Source: Actinomycetes bacterium
GTDB lineage: Bacteria; Actinomycetota; Coriobacteriia; Anaerosomatales; Anaerosomataceae
Direction: 5' to 3'
DNA: 46,139 nucleotides
NCBI GenBank assembly: GCA_021372825.1
Contig: JAJFTR010000063.1
Coordinates: forward strand, 1-46,139
Every line of letters starts with the position of its first letter. Position 1 is the first letter of the stretch. The notes beneath the pieces are model-generated. The model made no database searches, was not told the origin of the DNA, and saw only the letters and a program-made list of their open reading frames with translations. This document shows positions 8,103 through 16,799 of this stretch, piece after piece. The position numbers were made by a program, and so were the translations under genes.

Positions 8103-8912
8103 ATGAAACTCACACCCCTGGATATCCACCACAAGGAATTCAGCCGCTCGATCCGTGGCTACAACGAAGCCGAGGTCGATGAGTTCCTGGACGAGGTCGC
8201 CGATGAACTGGAACGGCTGTTCAAGGAGAACATCGACTTGTCGGAGCGGATCGAGGCGGCCGAGGAGAAGGTCAAGGGCTATCAAGAGATGGAGCGCACG
8301 CTCCACAACACGATGGTGAGCGCTCAGAAGTCGGCCGAGGACATCGTCGCCGCGGCACGGCAAGAAGCCGAGACGATCCTCAAAGACGCCGAGGTCAAGG
8401 CGAAGGACATCATCCACAACGCCCTCACCCAGAAGCAGAAGACACAGAACGATCTTATGCGGATCAAACAGGCCGAGGAGGACTTCCGTAAGCAGTTCAA
8501 AGCGCTTCTGGAGAGTCACATGCGCGCGCTCGCGGAGATTCCTTTGCCCGAGGACGTGACAGTGCTTACAGGCGAGGCGAACGGTGAGGTCATCGGAGAG
8601 GTGCAAGTCGCCACGCCTCGGCCGAGAGCCTCCGTCGAGGAGGGGACGGTACCGCCGGCGTCTTCGACTTACAAGGAGGCAGTGGCCTCTCAGCTCACAG
8701 CAGAGCCCGAGCCACGCCGCGAACCCGCGCGTGAAGAGCCGTTGCCCCAAGAGCCTCCCTCGCCCGGGTTCGTCCAGGGTCTCCAGCTCGGAGAGATCGC
8801 GCCTCCTGATCTTCCGGACGAGGAACCCACGCTCGATGTCCCTGAGTTCACCATAGACTTCGGGTCTGTCGGCGAGCGCGATGACGACATCGACATCGAG
8901 GAGATCGACTAG
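8103..8912 (+). CDS. divIVA: DivIVA-domain protein
   Basis: A 269-residue polar/septal scaffold protein. The N-terminal curvature-sensing motif ([18 protein letters not shown], residues 3-20) is followed by [12 protein letters not shown] and a long coiled coil to about residue 150 with repeated EA/EK heptads. The C-terminal 110 residues are proline- and acid-rich and end EIDIEEID-like, probably disordered. The ATG at 8103 follows GGGAGGACC. It is the last of the ylm-type division genes and could recruit polar or septal partners. In Actinobacteria the related Wag31 directs growth. Confidence 0.95.
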   Translation: MKLTPLDIHHKEFSRSIRGYNEAEVDEFLDEVADELERLFKENIDLSERIEAAEEKVKGYQEMERTLHNTMVSAQKSAEDIVAAARQEAETILKDAEVKAKDIIHNALTQKQKTQNDLMRIKQAEEDFRKQFKALLESHMRALAEIPLPEDVTVLTGEANGEVIGEVQVATPRPRASVEEGTVPPASSTYKEAVASQLTAEPEPRREPAREEPLPQEPPSPGFVQGLQLGEIAPPDLPDEEPTLDVPEFTIDFGSVGERDDDIDIEEID

Positions 8913-8918
8913 CTTCAC

Positions 8919-9206
8919 ATGACGTTGAATCTGCGCGTTCACGTCACCCCCAAGTCGGGTCGCAACGAGGTCGCGGGCTGGCGAGGGGGTGAGTTGTCTG
9001 TGCGAGTCTCGGCCCCTCCTGAGGGCGGCAAGGCGACCGCTGCCGTGTGCAAGGTCGTGGCGGATGCGCTCGGCGTGCCAAGAGGCGCGGTGACCGTGAT
9101 GCGTGGCGAGACATCACGTCACAAGACGCTCGTGGTCGAAGGTGTGGGGGAGGCTGAAGCCGCTGCGGTGTTCGGTGACCCGCCAGGGCCGGGAGGTGCG
9201 CGTTGA
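8919..9206 (+). CDS. yggU: DUF167 family protein (YggU-like)
   Basis: A small 95-residue protein of the DUF167/YggU family of unknown function. Its recognisable motifs are VHVTPKSGRNEV, RVSAPPEGGKATAAV and the C-terminal GETSRHKTLVVEG. The start ATG lies six bases after the divIVA stop codon, so it is part of the same operon. The last bases overlap the -35 element of the ileS leader promoter. Confidence 0.9.
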   Translation: MTLNLRVHVTPKSGRNEVAGWRGGELSVRVSAPPEGGKATAAVCKVVADALGVPRGAVTVMRGETSRHKTLVVEGVGEAEAAAVFGDPPGPGGAR

Positions 9207-9232
9207 CCCGCTTGTGCGGCGTGCGATACGAT
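9203..9232 (+). promoter_or_regulatory. Promoter for the ileS T-box leader
   Basis: TTGACC at 9203-9208 and TACGAT at 9227-9232 are separated by 18 bases, a good sigma-70/SigA-type promoter. Transcription would start near 9239-9242, just ahead of the T-box stem I. The -35 hexamer overlaps the stop codon of the DUF167 gene. Confidence 0.6.
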
Positions 9233-9252
9233 GCCCGTCATGCACAAGACAG

Positions 9253-9530
9253 GCGTTGACGAGGACGAGTAGGCGCGAGACCGGACCCAAAGCGAGCGGG
9301 GAGAGTGAAAGCCCGCGGGACGACGGCGCGACCGAAGATCACCTCCGAGCCTCGGCCCGAACGGCGCTGAGCCGCCCAGTAGGCGTCGACGGATGCCCCC
9401 GTTAGCAGGCGGCCGAGTGGCGCGCGGTCCTTTTCTTCGGAAAGGTGCGGCGCAAGCTGGGTGGTACCGCGGAGCGCGAGCATGGCGTCGCACTTCGTCC
9501 CGGCTCGACGGGCGAAGTGCTTTTTTGTCT
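9253..9530 (+). promoter_or_regulatory. T-box riboswitch, isoleucine specifier, upstream of ileS
   Basis: A tRNA-sensing leader. Stem I begins GACGAGGACGAGTAGGCGCG, and a distal-loop GAGAGTGAAAGCC motif lies at about 9300-9313. The specifier codon is ATC (Ile) at 9338-9340 within GAAGATCACC. The conserved T-box sequence TGGTACCGCG starts at 9462; its TGGT bulge pairs with the uncharged tRNA 3' end. A terminator hairpin follows at 9490-9520. The leader matches the ileS gene behind it: uncharged tRNA-Ile should favour antitermination. It accounts for the 351-base gap between the DUF167 gene and ileS. Confidence 0.93.
9490..9526 (+). terminator. T-box intrinsic terminator
   Basis: GCACTTCGTCCCG (9490-9502) pairs with CGGGCGAAGTGC (9509-9520) with one bulged base, followed by a run of six T (9521-9526). 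This is the regulated terminator of the ileS T-box; it lies about 30 bases before the ileS start codon. Confidence 0.9.
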
Positions 9531-9557
9531 CTCGGGAGCGATGGAAAGGACAGGGCC

Positions 9558-12332
9558 GTGCCCAACGACTACAAGAACACGATGAATTTGCCACAGACCG
9601 AGTTCCCGATGAGGGCCAACCTTTCCCAGCGCGAGCCGGAGTGGCTGAAGTTCTGGGAGGACATCGACATATACCGGCGCTCGCTTCAGGTGAACGAGGG
9701 CGGGGAGACGTTCATCTTGCATGATGGCCCGCCGTACGCCAACGGTCACATCCACATGGGCACCGCCTACAACAAGGTCCTCAAAGACCTGATCGTCAAG
9801 TACAAGACGATGCGCGGCTACCGGTCACCGTACGTGCCGGGGTGGGACTGCCACGGTCAGCCCATCGAGCATCAAGTGGAGAAAGACCTGGGTCCGCAGA
9901 AGATGGCCCAGATCAGCCAGGCGGAGCTGCGCGAGCGCTGCCGCGAGTACGCTCTGAAGTTCGTTGACGTGCAGCGCGAGGAGTTCAGGCGTTTGGGAGT
10001 ACGCGGCGACTGGGACGATCCGTACCTCACGCTCGCTCACGACTATGAAGCGGGAAACGTCAAGATCTTCAAGAAGATGTACCTGGACGGCGCCATCTAC
10101 AAAGGCGCCAAGCCGATCCATTGGTGCGTCCGGTGCCACACCGCGCTCGCTGAGGCGGAGATCGAGTATGCCGATGAGGTCTCGGACTCGATCTATGTGG
10201 CCTTCCGCTTCACTGACGCGACGCCGTGGGACACCGAGGGGCCGGCCTTCATCCTCATCTGGACCACGACCCCCTGGACGCTTCCCGCGAATGTGGCAGT
10301 CACTCTTGCCGAAGACGCCGACTACGTGGGAGTACGCTTGCCCGACGGGCACGTGCTCGTGATGGCCGAGGAGCTGGTCGAGCCGGTCGCCTCGGTCACC
10401 GGCTGGGACTCCTACGAGATCATCGGTCCCCGGGTCAAGGGGAGCGAGCTTTCTGGGCTGCACTACGCTCACCCCATCCATGCCAAGGTCGGCGGCGTGA
10501 TCGTCACCGGTGAGCACGTCGATCTCTCGACGGGTACCGGCGCGGTACACACGGCGCCCGGGCATGGCGAAGAGGACTATCTTGTGGGCCAGCGCTTCGA
10601 CCTGCCGATGCCGATGCCGGTTCTCGATGATGGGACCTTCGACGCGGGTGGCGGTCCTTTCGCAGGCATGAGCGTGACAGATGCGAACCCGCGCATCATC
10701 GAATGGCTGCGTGAGCGAGGCGCACTCATCGCGGCCACCACGATCACGCATAGCTACCCGCATTGCTGGCGGTGCAAGAAGCCGGTGATCTTCCGCGCAA
10801 CTGAGCAATGGTTCGTTTCGATGGAGCGCACGCACCTACGAGAGCGCGCACTGCGCGCGATCGGGGAGGTCGAGTGGATTCCCGGGTGGAGTGTCAACCG
10901 CATCTCGGCGATGGTCGCGGACCGTCCGGATTGGTGCATCAGCCGTCAACGCGCGTGGGGCGTGCCGATCCCCGTGCACAAGTGTTCCGTCTGTGGCGAG
11001 ACGGTGGCCACCGCCTCGACGTTCGACGCGGTGATCGAGCTCTTCGAGCGTGAGGGATCGGACGCGTGGTTCACGAAGACGCCTGCGGAGTATCTGCCGA
11101 AAGACACCGTGTGTCCAAGGTGCGGAGCCGGCGTGGAGAATCTTGTCCCCGAAGACGACATCGTGGACGTGTGGTGGGAGTCCGGCGTCTCGCACACGAG
11201 CGTGCTGGAGGCCCGGCCTGAGCTTCGACGTCCGGCTGAGCTTTACCTTGAGGGCTCCGATCAGCATCGGGGATGGTTCCAGTCGAACCTGCTCACGAGC
11301 GTGGGTGTATATGATGCTCCGCCCTACAAGGCAGTGCTGACCCACGGCTTCATCGTGGACGGCGAGGGGCGCAAGATGTCCAAGTCGCTGGGTAACGTCA
11401 TCTCGCCACTGGACGTGATCGCCAAGTCGGGGGCGGACATTATCCGCCTGTGGGTCGCTGCGTCGGACTACTCGCAAGATGTGAGTGTCTCGGATGAGAT
11501 CCTCGATCGCACGAGCGAGGCCTACCGGCGTATCCGTAATACCTTCCGGTTCTTGCTATCCAACCTGTACGATTTCGAACCGTCTGAGGCAGTGGCGTGG
11601 GAGGACATGCCAGAGCTCGACCGGTTCGCTCTCGCGCAGCTCGCCGATCTTGTGGGTCGAGTGACGGCCTCTTATGACGACTGGCGGTTCCATCAGGTGT
11701 TCCATGCGGTGTACGGTTACTGCGTGACGGACCTCTCTGCGGTCTATCTTGACGTGCTCAAGGACCGTCTTTACGCGGACGCGCCCGGTTCGGTCGGAAG
11801 GCGAAGCGCGCAGACGGTGCTCGCGCAGATCCTCACCACGCTCGTCAGGCTGGTCGCGCCGATCCTTGCCTTCACCGCGGAGGAGGTATGGCAGTTCATG
11901 CCCGAGACGCTCCGCGGGGGTCATGTGAGCGTGCATCTGGCAGGGTGGCCCGAACTCGACGTCCCAGAGCAGGAAGGCGCGGCGCTGAGGGGTGTCTACG
12001 CCGTCGTGCTTCAGGTGCGCGACGCGGTGACCAAGGCGCTGGAAGACGCACGGGCGGCGGGGACCATCGGGAAGAGCCAGGAGGCACGCGTGGTGGTGGC
12101 GGCGCCCACCGACGTGCGAGCGGTCCTTAAGGAGCGCGGCATGGCGACGCTGGCTGAGCTCTTCATCGTGTCAGATGTGGAGGTCATCGCGAGTGACGAG
12201 CTTGCTGTGACGATCGAGCCTGCACGGGGCGAGAAGTGCCCTCGTTGCTGGAACTACCGCGAACTCTCGCATGACTCCGCACATCCCGACGTCTGCGGCC
12301 GGTGCGCGGACGTGCTTTCCCAGCTCGCCTAG
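9558..12332 (+). CDS. ileS: Isoleucine-tRNA ligase
   Basis: A class I aminoacyl-tRNA synthetase that charges tRNA-Ile. It is 924 residues long. The HIGH-type motif HIHM is at residues 64-67, the KMSKS motif at 606-610, the editing domain lies between them, and a C-terminal zinc finger has Cys894, Cys897, Cys913 and Cys916. That zinc-finger layout is the standard bacterial IleS type. The GTG at 9558 with AAGGA seven bases upstream is the start. The open frame runs back to 9393, but that part is the T-box leader and non-coding. Expression is controlled by the T-box ahead of it. Confidence 0.97.
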   Translation: MPNDYKNTMNLPQTEFPMRANLSQREPEWLKFWEDIDIYRRSLQVNEGGETFILHDGPPYANGHIHMGTAYNKVLKDLIVKYKTMRGYRSPYVPGWDCHGQPIEHQVEKDLGPQKMAQISQAELRERCREYALKFVDVQREEFRRLGVRGDWDDPYLTLAHDYEAGNVKIFKKMYLDGAIYKGAKPIHWCVRCHTALAEAEIEYADEVSDSIYVAFRFTDATPWDTEGPAFILIWTTTPWTLPANVAVTLAEDADYVGVRLPDGHVLVMAEELVEPVASVTGWDSYEIIGPRVKGSELSGLHYAHPIHAKVGGVIVTGEHVDLSTGTGAVHTAPGHGEEDYLVGQRFDLPMPMPVLDDGTFDAGGGPFAGMSVTDANPRIIEWLRERGALIAATTITHSYPHCWRCKKPVIFRATEQWFVSMERTHLRERALRAIGEVEWIPGWSVNRISAMVADRPDWCISRQRAWGVPIPVHKCSVCGETVATASTFDAVIELFEREGSDAWFTKTPAEYLPKDTVCPRCGAGVENLVPEDDIVDVWWESGVSHTSVLEARPELRRPAELYLEGSDQHRGWFQSNLLTSVGVYDAPPYKAVLTHGFIVDGEGRKMSKSLGNVISPLDVIAKSGADIIRLWVAASDYSQDVSVSDEILDRTSEAYRRIRNTFRFLLSNLYDFEPSEAVAWEDMPELDRFALAQLADLVGRVTASYDDWRFHQVFHAVYGYCVTDLSAVYLDVLKDRLYADAPGSVGRRSAQTVLAQILTTLVRLVAPILAFTAEEVWQFMPETLRGGHVSVHLAGWPELDVPEQEGAALRGVYAVVLQVRDAVTKALEDARAAGTIGKSQEARVVVAAPTDVRAVLKERGMATLAELFIVSDVEVIASDELAVTIEPARGEKCPRCWNYRELSHDSAHPDVCGRCADVLSQLA

Positions 12333-12358
12333 GGGCGTGAGTGCTCTTCGCGCGCGGG

Positions 12359-12367
12359 TGGTATAAT
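12359..12367 (+). promoter_or_regulatory. Extended -10 promoter upstream of the DksA/TraR-like gene
   Basis: TGGTATAAT at 12359-12367 is a perfect extended -10 element, 70 bases upstream of the DksA/TraR-like start. I see no good -35 hexamer, as is common for extended -10 promoters. It lies in the 104-base gap after ileS. Confidence 0.55.
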
Positions 12368-12383
12368 CGCTGCGTGCAGAGCA

Positions 12384-12406
12384 GCGCCCCTTGCAGGGGG
12401 CGTTTT
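12384..12406 (+). terminator. Hairpin with T run between ileS and the DksA/TraR-like gene
   Basis: GCGCCCC (12384-12390), loop TTGCA, then GGGGGCG (12396-12402) and TTTT form a short GC-rich hairpin with a T run, the form of an intrinsic terminator. It lies downstream of the TATAAT at 12362. It could therefore terminate ileS read-through, or act as an attenuator on the transcript that starts at that promoter. Confidence 0.55.
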
Positions 12407-12436
12407 GCGTACGGTCCCCGACGTGTGGAGGACACG

Positions 12437-12805
12437 ATGACAGACGCGAGGAGCCTTAAGGCGCTTAGGGCCATGCTCGTGGCCGAGCGTGAACAGCTGC
12501 TCGCCGAGATCGAGGAGTACGAGCGCGAGGGCAGAGAGACCCTCTCGGACGTCTCTGGCGAGAACAACTATCGCGACCACATGGCCGATCAGGGCTCGGC
12601 CACGTTTGCACGAGAGCTCGACATGACACTTGAAGACAACGCACGTCGGCGCCTGGAGCAGATAGAAGGGGCGCTTGCGAGGATGGACGATGGGTCCTAC
12701 GGCGTGTGCAGACGCTGTGGAGCGGAGATTCCCCTCGAGCGGCTGAAAGCAGTTCCCGCAGCAGATTTGTGCGTGGCTTGCAAGGAGTGGGAGGAGAGCC
12801 GCTAG
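12437..12805 (+). CDS. TraR/DksA C4-type zinc finger protein
   Basis: A 122-residue DksA/TraR-family protein. An N-terminal helical hairpin (residues 5-85) is followed by a C4 zinc finger with Cys91, Cys94, Cys112 and Cys115 (GVCRRCGAEIPLERL). Family members bind the secondary channel of RNA polymerase and alter promoter output. Many Gram-positive homologues are uncharacterised. The ATG at 12437 follows GTGGAGGAC. It directly precedes lspA and their ends overlap, a frequent linkage in Gram-positives. It has its own promoter and hairpin leader. Confidence 0.9.
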   Translation: MTDARSLKALRAMLVAEREQLLAEIEEYEREGRETLSDVSGENNYRDHMADQGSATFARELDMTLEDNARRRLEQIEGALARMDDGSYGVCRRCGAEIPLERLKAVPAADLCVACKEWEESR

Positions 12806-13326
12806 TGATCCGTCGGCCCGCGCGGTACTTCGCGGTCACGGTGGCATCGGTCCTCATCCTGGATCAGGTGAGCAAGGCCCTTGTTCGGTCGTCGCTTGCT
12901 GCAGGTGAATCAGTTGCTGTGATCGGAACTGTCCTGAGTTTCACCCACGTTCGCAATACGGGAGCGGCGTTCGGGATCTTTCAGGGCGGCACACCCTTCT
13001 TCATCGCCACGTCTGTGGCGGTGCTCGCGGTGATCGCGTGGGTGTGGTGGAGATTGCGACCAGCGAATGTCTGGGTCGTGAGCGCTTTGGGCCTGGTCTC
13101 GGCAGGGGCGGCCGGCAACCTCATCGATCGCGCCGTCAACGGGCATGTCACCGATTTCATCGACGTGCATGTATGGCCCGTGTTCAACGTCGCCGATGTC
13201 GCCTTGGATGTGGGCGTCGGGATTCTCGTCGTGTGGCTCCTCTTCTCCAAGGAGGCCGAAGGCGTCTCAGACCCGGATGCGCCCGCGGAACGACCCGTCC
13301 GAGCGGGTGGCGACTCCGCACCGTGA
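12805..13326 (+). CDS. lspA: Lipoprotein signal peptidase II
   Basis: A 173-residue membrane aspartyl protease that removes signal peptides from prolipoproteins at the lipobox Cys. Its four transmembrane helices span residues 8 to 150. The catalytic aspartates are Asp108 in GNLIDR and Asp131 in FNVADVA; the VRNTGAAFG motif is intact. The GTG at 12805 overlaps the preceding stop and has a GGAGGAG site at 12790. The C-terminal 25 residues are a hydrophilic tail. PstS and the other lipoproteins in the window are expected substrates (inference). Confidence 0.96.
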   Translation: MIRRPARYFAVTVASVLILDQVSKALVRSSLAAGESVAVIGTVLSFTHVRNTGAAFGIFQGGTPFFIATSVAVLAVIAWVWWRLRPANVWVVSALGLVSAGAAGNLIDRAVNGHVTDFIDVHVWPVFNVADVALDVGVGILVVWLLFSKEAEGVSDPDAPAERPVRAGGDSAP

Positions 13327-14321
13327 CCGAGCGGCACACTCACACGGTGCGCGCGGACGAAGCAGGCGAGCGGCTGGACCGGCTTCTGGGAGAGATGGAC
13401 TACATCGTGTCGCGCTCCATGGCCCAGCGGCTTCTCGCGCACGGCGATGTCCTGGTCAACGGTCAAGTAGCGTCGAAGAACCACGTCACTCGGCCGGGAG
13501 AGCGCATCGAGGTGCACATACTGCCGCGTGAGGGGAGCTCGCTCGTACCCGAGAACATCCCGCTCGACATCCGGTTCGAGGACGAGCACCTCATCGTGCT
13601 CTCCAAACCTGCGGGACTGGTGGTACATCCCGCACGCGGTCACTATACCGGCACGCTGGTCCATGCACTGATGGCACACAGCGAAGCGCTCGGCATGCTG
13701 CAGGGCGAGGACCGGCCCGGCATCGTGCACCGCCTGGACAAGGACACCTCGGGGCTCATGATGGTGGCCAAGACCGACGAGGCCCAGGCGATCCTTTCTG
13801 AAGGCCTCAAGATCCGTTCGATAGAGCGGCGCTATATCACTCTCGTGCATGGTTACATCGCGCCCGATACGGGTCTTGTGGACGCACCTCTCGGCCGCAA
13901 TCCCAAGGATCGCACGCGAATGGCCGTCGTGAGCGACGAGACCGGCAAGCAGGCAGTCACCACCTTCCGGGCGCTCGACCGGTATATGGCAGGTCGCAAC
14001 GACGACGGGTACACCCTTCTTGAATGCAAGCTGTACACCGGGCGGACGCATCAGATCCGCGTGCACATGCAGTACATCGGCCACCCGGTGGTGGGCGATC
14101 CTGTCTATGGCCGGCGTCGGCTCCCGGCGGAGCTCGGGCTGGAGAGGCAGTTCCTGCACGCCTATCGGCTCACGTTCGCCCATCCGATCACGGGCGAGCC
14201 GCTCGACTTCCTCGACCCTATCCCGGAGGACCTCGCTGGCGTTCTTTCGCGCCTTGAGCCCGACTCGATGGGTATCACCGCTGCGGGTGAGGAGGTCATG
14301 CCGCTGGTTCAGCGAGCGTAG
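13323..14321 (+). CDS. rluD: RluD-family 23S rRNA pseudouridine synthase
   Basis: A 332-residue pseudouridine synthase. The S4 RNA-binding domain occupies residues 15-75, followed by the RluA/RluD catalytic domain with Asp139 in the HRLDKDTSGL motif. KLYTGRTHQIRVH and GHPVVGDPVYG are typical of the family. The GTG start at 13323 overlaps the lspA stop by four bases, the standard lspA-rluD pair. By homology it modifies 23S rRNA; the exact uridines cannot be told from sequence. RluC-like specificity is an alternative. Confidence 0.93.
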   Translation: MTERHTHTVRADEAGERLDRLLGEMDYIVSRSMAQRLLAHGDVLVNGQVASKNHVTRPGERIEVHILPREGSSLVPENIPLDIRFEDEHLIVLSKPAGLVVHPARGHYTGTLVHALMAHSEALGMLQGEDRPGIVHRLDKDTSGLMMVAKTDEAQAILSEGLKIRSIERRYITLVHGYIAPDTGLVDAPLGRNPKDRTRMAVVSDETGKQAVTTFRALDRYMAGRNDDGYTLLECKLYTGRTHQIRVHMQYIGHPVVGDPVYGRRRLPAELGLERQFLHAYRLTFAHPITGEPLDFLDPIPEDLAGVLSRLEPDSMGITAAGEEVMPLVQRA

Positions 14322-14395
14322 GTGTGCCAGTGACCGGGAAGATACCGGCACAGCGGACATGTGAAGTCCGTGGTCCCGAGTCTTGAGGAGGCGCT

Positions 14396-16048
14396 GTGAA
14401 GGTCCTCGTGGTCGACGACGACCCATCAAGCCGCTATCTGCTGGAGTCCATCCTGCGCTCAGGAGGCCACGACGTCATGTCGGCGCAGAACGGCGCCGAC
14501 GCGCTCGCTCAGGCCAAGGTGACGCCGCCCGACCTGTTGATCACCGACATACTCATGCCGCAAGTGGACGGGTACCAACTCGCTCGGTCGTGGAAGGCTG
14601 ACACGCAGCTCTCCGGGATCCCACTGGTGTTCTACACGGCATCGTATACCGATCCCGCCGACGAACGTTTCGCCAGCACTCTCGGCGCAGACGCGTTCTG
14701 GCGAAAGCCGATGGATGCGCGTGCGCTTCTGGAGAGGGTCGCTGAGTTCGCTCAGCGTCAAGGTGCGAGCGCGAGTCCCGCTCGGCAGCCTGAACTTGCC
14801 GACGAGGCTGAGATCCTGCAGGAGTACAGCCAACGTCTTGTCCACAAGCTGGAGCAGAAGGCGGTCGAACTCGAGCGCGCGAACGCCGAGCTGCGTTCGG
14901 CGATGGAAGTGCTTGCCGAGGAGGTCTCGGTCAAAGCGAGCCTCATAGATCAACTCAATGCTGACGTCATCGAGCGCAAGCGCGTGGAGGCGGAGCTTCG
15001 CCGCGAGCGCGATTTTACGCAACAGGTGATCGACGTCGCGGACATCTTTATTTGCGTGCTCGACGAGGACTATCGCATCGTGCTCTTCTCGCGCGGCGCG
15101 GAGGAGATGACGGGGTTCTCCTCGGCAGAGATGACCGGCAGGCCCTATGTGGACGTCCTCGTGCGTCCGGACTTCCGCGAGCGCTTCTCCACCGCATTGT
15201 CGCTTCTGGGCGAGAAGGGCGCATGGCATGTGCAACTTCCCGTGCTGACGAAAGCAGGAGCGGTACGCTTCTTGGACCTTACGGTATCCCCGACGAGTGG
15301 AGAGAGCGGAGAGGTCGTAGCGGTCAACATCTTCGGCATCGACGTGACGCAGGCGCGTCTGCTGGAGGAGCTGCGGACAGGCTTCGTTGCGAACGTCTCG
15401 CACGAGTTGAGGACGCCGCTGACCGCGATCCTCGGCTTCACCGACGTGCTGTCGCAGATGAGTTCGCTACAGCTGGCTGAGCGTGGGCCAGACGTCATCG
15501 GGAAGATCCGCCAGAGCGGTGAGCGCATGAAGCGCCTGGTGGAGGAACTCCTCGAGGTGAATACGATCCAGTCGGAGGGCAGTCTGCCGATGGCTGTTCG
15601 CGCCGTCGATCTGGAGCAGGTGGTACTCGAGCATGCGGAGATCGTGCCGAGGACCCCCGACCACCGGCTGGTGGTGGAAGCGGACCCCGACATACCAGAG
15701 GTGCGGTGCGACCCCGAGCGCATCGGCCGTGTCGTGGAGAACCTGGTCTCCAATGCCGTCAAGTACTCGCCGAAGGGTGGTCCGATCCACGTGTACGTGG
15801 GTCTGGACGGCACCTTCGCGTCCATCTCGGTCACGGACCACGGAGTCGGCATCGCTCCGGAGGACCTGCCCCGGCTCTTCGACCGGTTCACTCAAGGCGA
15901 CATGGCGACTCGACGCGAGTTCGGCGGGATGGGGAACGGTCTGTTCGTGGCGGACGCGATCGTGCGGGCCCACGGGGGCCGGATAGACGTGAACAGCGCC
16001 AAGAGTCGCGGGACGACGTTCACTGTCCGGATCCCGATAGGTGCGTGA
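14396..16048 (+). CDS. Receiver-PAS hybrid sensor histidine kinase
   Basis: A 550-residue soluble kinase without membrane segments. It has a receiver domain (residues 1-125, phospho-acceptor Asp51 in LLITDILMP, conserved Lys near 104), a coiled coil of about residues 140-205, a PAS domain of about 205-320, HisKA with His336 in NVSHELRTPL, and a HATPase domain with NLVSNAVKYSP, DHGVGI and GGMGNGL. The GTG start follows GAGGAGG. The receiver at the N-terminus suggests that an upstream kinase controls it. No cognate response regulator is adjacent, so its target is unknown. Confidence 0.93.
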   Translation: MKVLVVDDDPSSRYLLESILRSGGHDVMSAQNGADALAQAKVTPPDLLITDILMPQVDGYQLARSWKADTQLSGIPLVFYTASYTDPADERFASTLGADAFWRKPMDARALLERVAEFAQRQGASASPARQPELADEAEILQEYSQRLVHKLEQKAVELERANAELRSAMEVLAEEVSVKASLIDQLNADVIERKRVEAELRRERDFTQQVIDVADIFICVLDEDYRIVLFSRGAEEMTGFSSAEMTGRPYVDVLVRPDFRERFSTALSLLGEKGAWHVQLPVLTKAGAVRFLDLTVSPTSGESGEVVAVNIFGIDVTQARLLEELRTGFVANVSHELRTPLTAILGFTDVLSQMSSLQLAERGPDVIGKIRQSGERMKRLVEELLEVNTIQSEGSLPMAVRAVDLEQVVLEHAEIVPRTPDHRLVVEADPDIPEVRCDPERIGRVVENLVSNAVKYSPKGGPIHVYVGLDGTFASISVTDHGVGIAPEDLPRLFDRFTQGDMATRREFGGMGNGLFVADAIVRAHGGRIDVNSAKSRGTTFTVRIPIGA

Positions 16049-16100
16049 GATCGACCTCCAGTGGGCCGGCGCCTGCAGATGGATGGCACTGACCAGAAGA

Positions 16101-16108
16101 CCGTCCCC
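16101..16108. other. Isolated CCGTCCCC motif in gap between kinase and secreted protein
   Basis: The 200-base gap 16049-16248 contains AGAAGACCGTCCCC, which resembles the GGGGACGG core seen next to REP-type tyrosine transposase genes in some Gram-positives (from memory, not checked). No transposase remains here. A weak CGAGT/ACTCG inverted repeat lies at about 16137-16168. Otherwise I see no gene in this gap. Confidence 0.2.
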
Positions 16109-16248
16109 AAGAGCTGGATACCCTGGACAGGGGCGCGAGTCCAGTACTATGACGAAAAACCGTACTCGATTTGTCCACGATGGCCAATGACCTCACCAAC
16201 GGTGAACGCACTTGGACTATCTGGGACACCAGGGAGTAGGAGTAAGAC

Positions 16249-16782
16249 ATGAAGGCGAGATACAACCGCCGGGGCTTGCTCGTTGCCGCTGCGTGCATGT
16301 TGGCCGTGCTGGTCGGTGCGGCGACATCATTTGCGGGCGATTCCGACACCACCGTCGAGGATGTGACCGCGGCAGGTGTACCGGGTGTCGGGGGCGTTCA
16401 CGCACCGCGGATCGAGGGGCTTGATGAAGCTACGACAGACTACTTCGCCCGAAACATGCTCGAGGTGAGTGTCGGCACGGCGCCGACCAAGATCGACGAG
16501 ACTACAGCGATCGATATCGTGCGCAAGACACGTGCCGGTTCACGTGCAAGCAGTGTCACGGCGCTGCAGATAGTCGTCACCGACCCGACGACCGCGACGG
16601 TGGACAGGCCTATGTGGCTGGTATCGGCTCAAGGCTTGACGATCAGGCGGCATGGCCATCCCAACTGGCCTTCGCTGTCTGAGGAGGAGCGAGTTCTCAC
16701 TAGCGGAGACACACATCATGAGCTGACCTTCCTCATAGATGCGGAGACAGGTCAAGCGCGCTCTGAGTTCAGCTACCGCTAG
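16249..16782 (+). CDS. Secreted protein of unknown function
   Basis: A 177-residue protein not recognised by family. Residues 1-29 form a Sec signal peptide: basic start KARYNRR, hydrophobic core LLVAAACMLAVLVGAA, probable cleavage after SFA. The mature part is a mixed soluble domain of about 150 residues with a conserved-looking TALQIVVTDPTT strand and the C-terminal ELTFLIDAETGQARSEF; the latter resembles PepSY-like or similar small secreted beta folds but is not diagnostic. The ATG is preceded by AGGAG. A large inverted repeat follows the stop. The gap ahead shows no gene. Confidence 0.75.
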   Translation: MKARYNRRGLLVAAACMLAVLVGAATSFAGDSDTTVEDVTAAGVPGVGGVHAPRIEGLDEATTDYFARNMLEVSVGTAPTKIDETTAIDIVRKTRAGSRASSVTALQIVVTDPTTATVDRPMWLVSAQGLTIRRHGHPNWPSLSEEERVLTSGDTHHELTFLIDAETGQARSEFSYR

Positions 16783-16799
16783 AGAGTCGGACGCCTTCG

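Noticed and set aside
9393-9557. N-terminal extension of IleS
   Set aside because: The region is the T-box leader and terminator; the GTG at 9558 with AAGGA fits the start and known IleS length.
12981-14429. 482-codon open frame on the minus strand over lspA/rluD
   Set aside because: Arg/His/Val-rich shadow of lspA and rluD, which have clear motifs and start sites on the plus strand.
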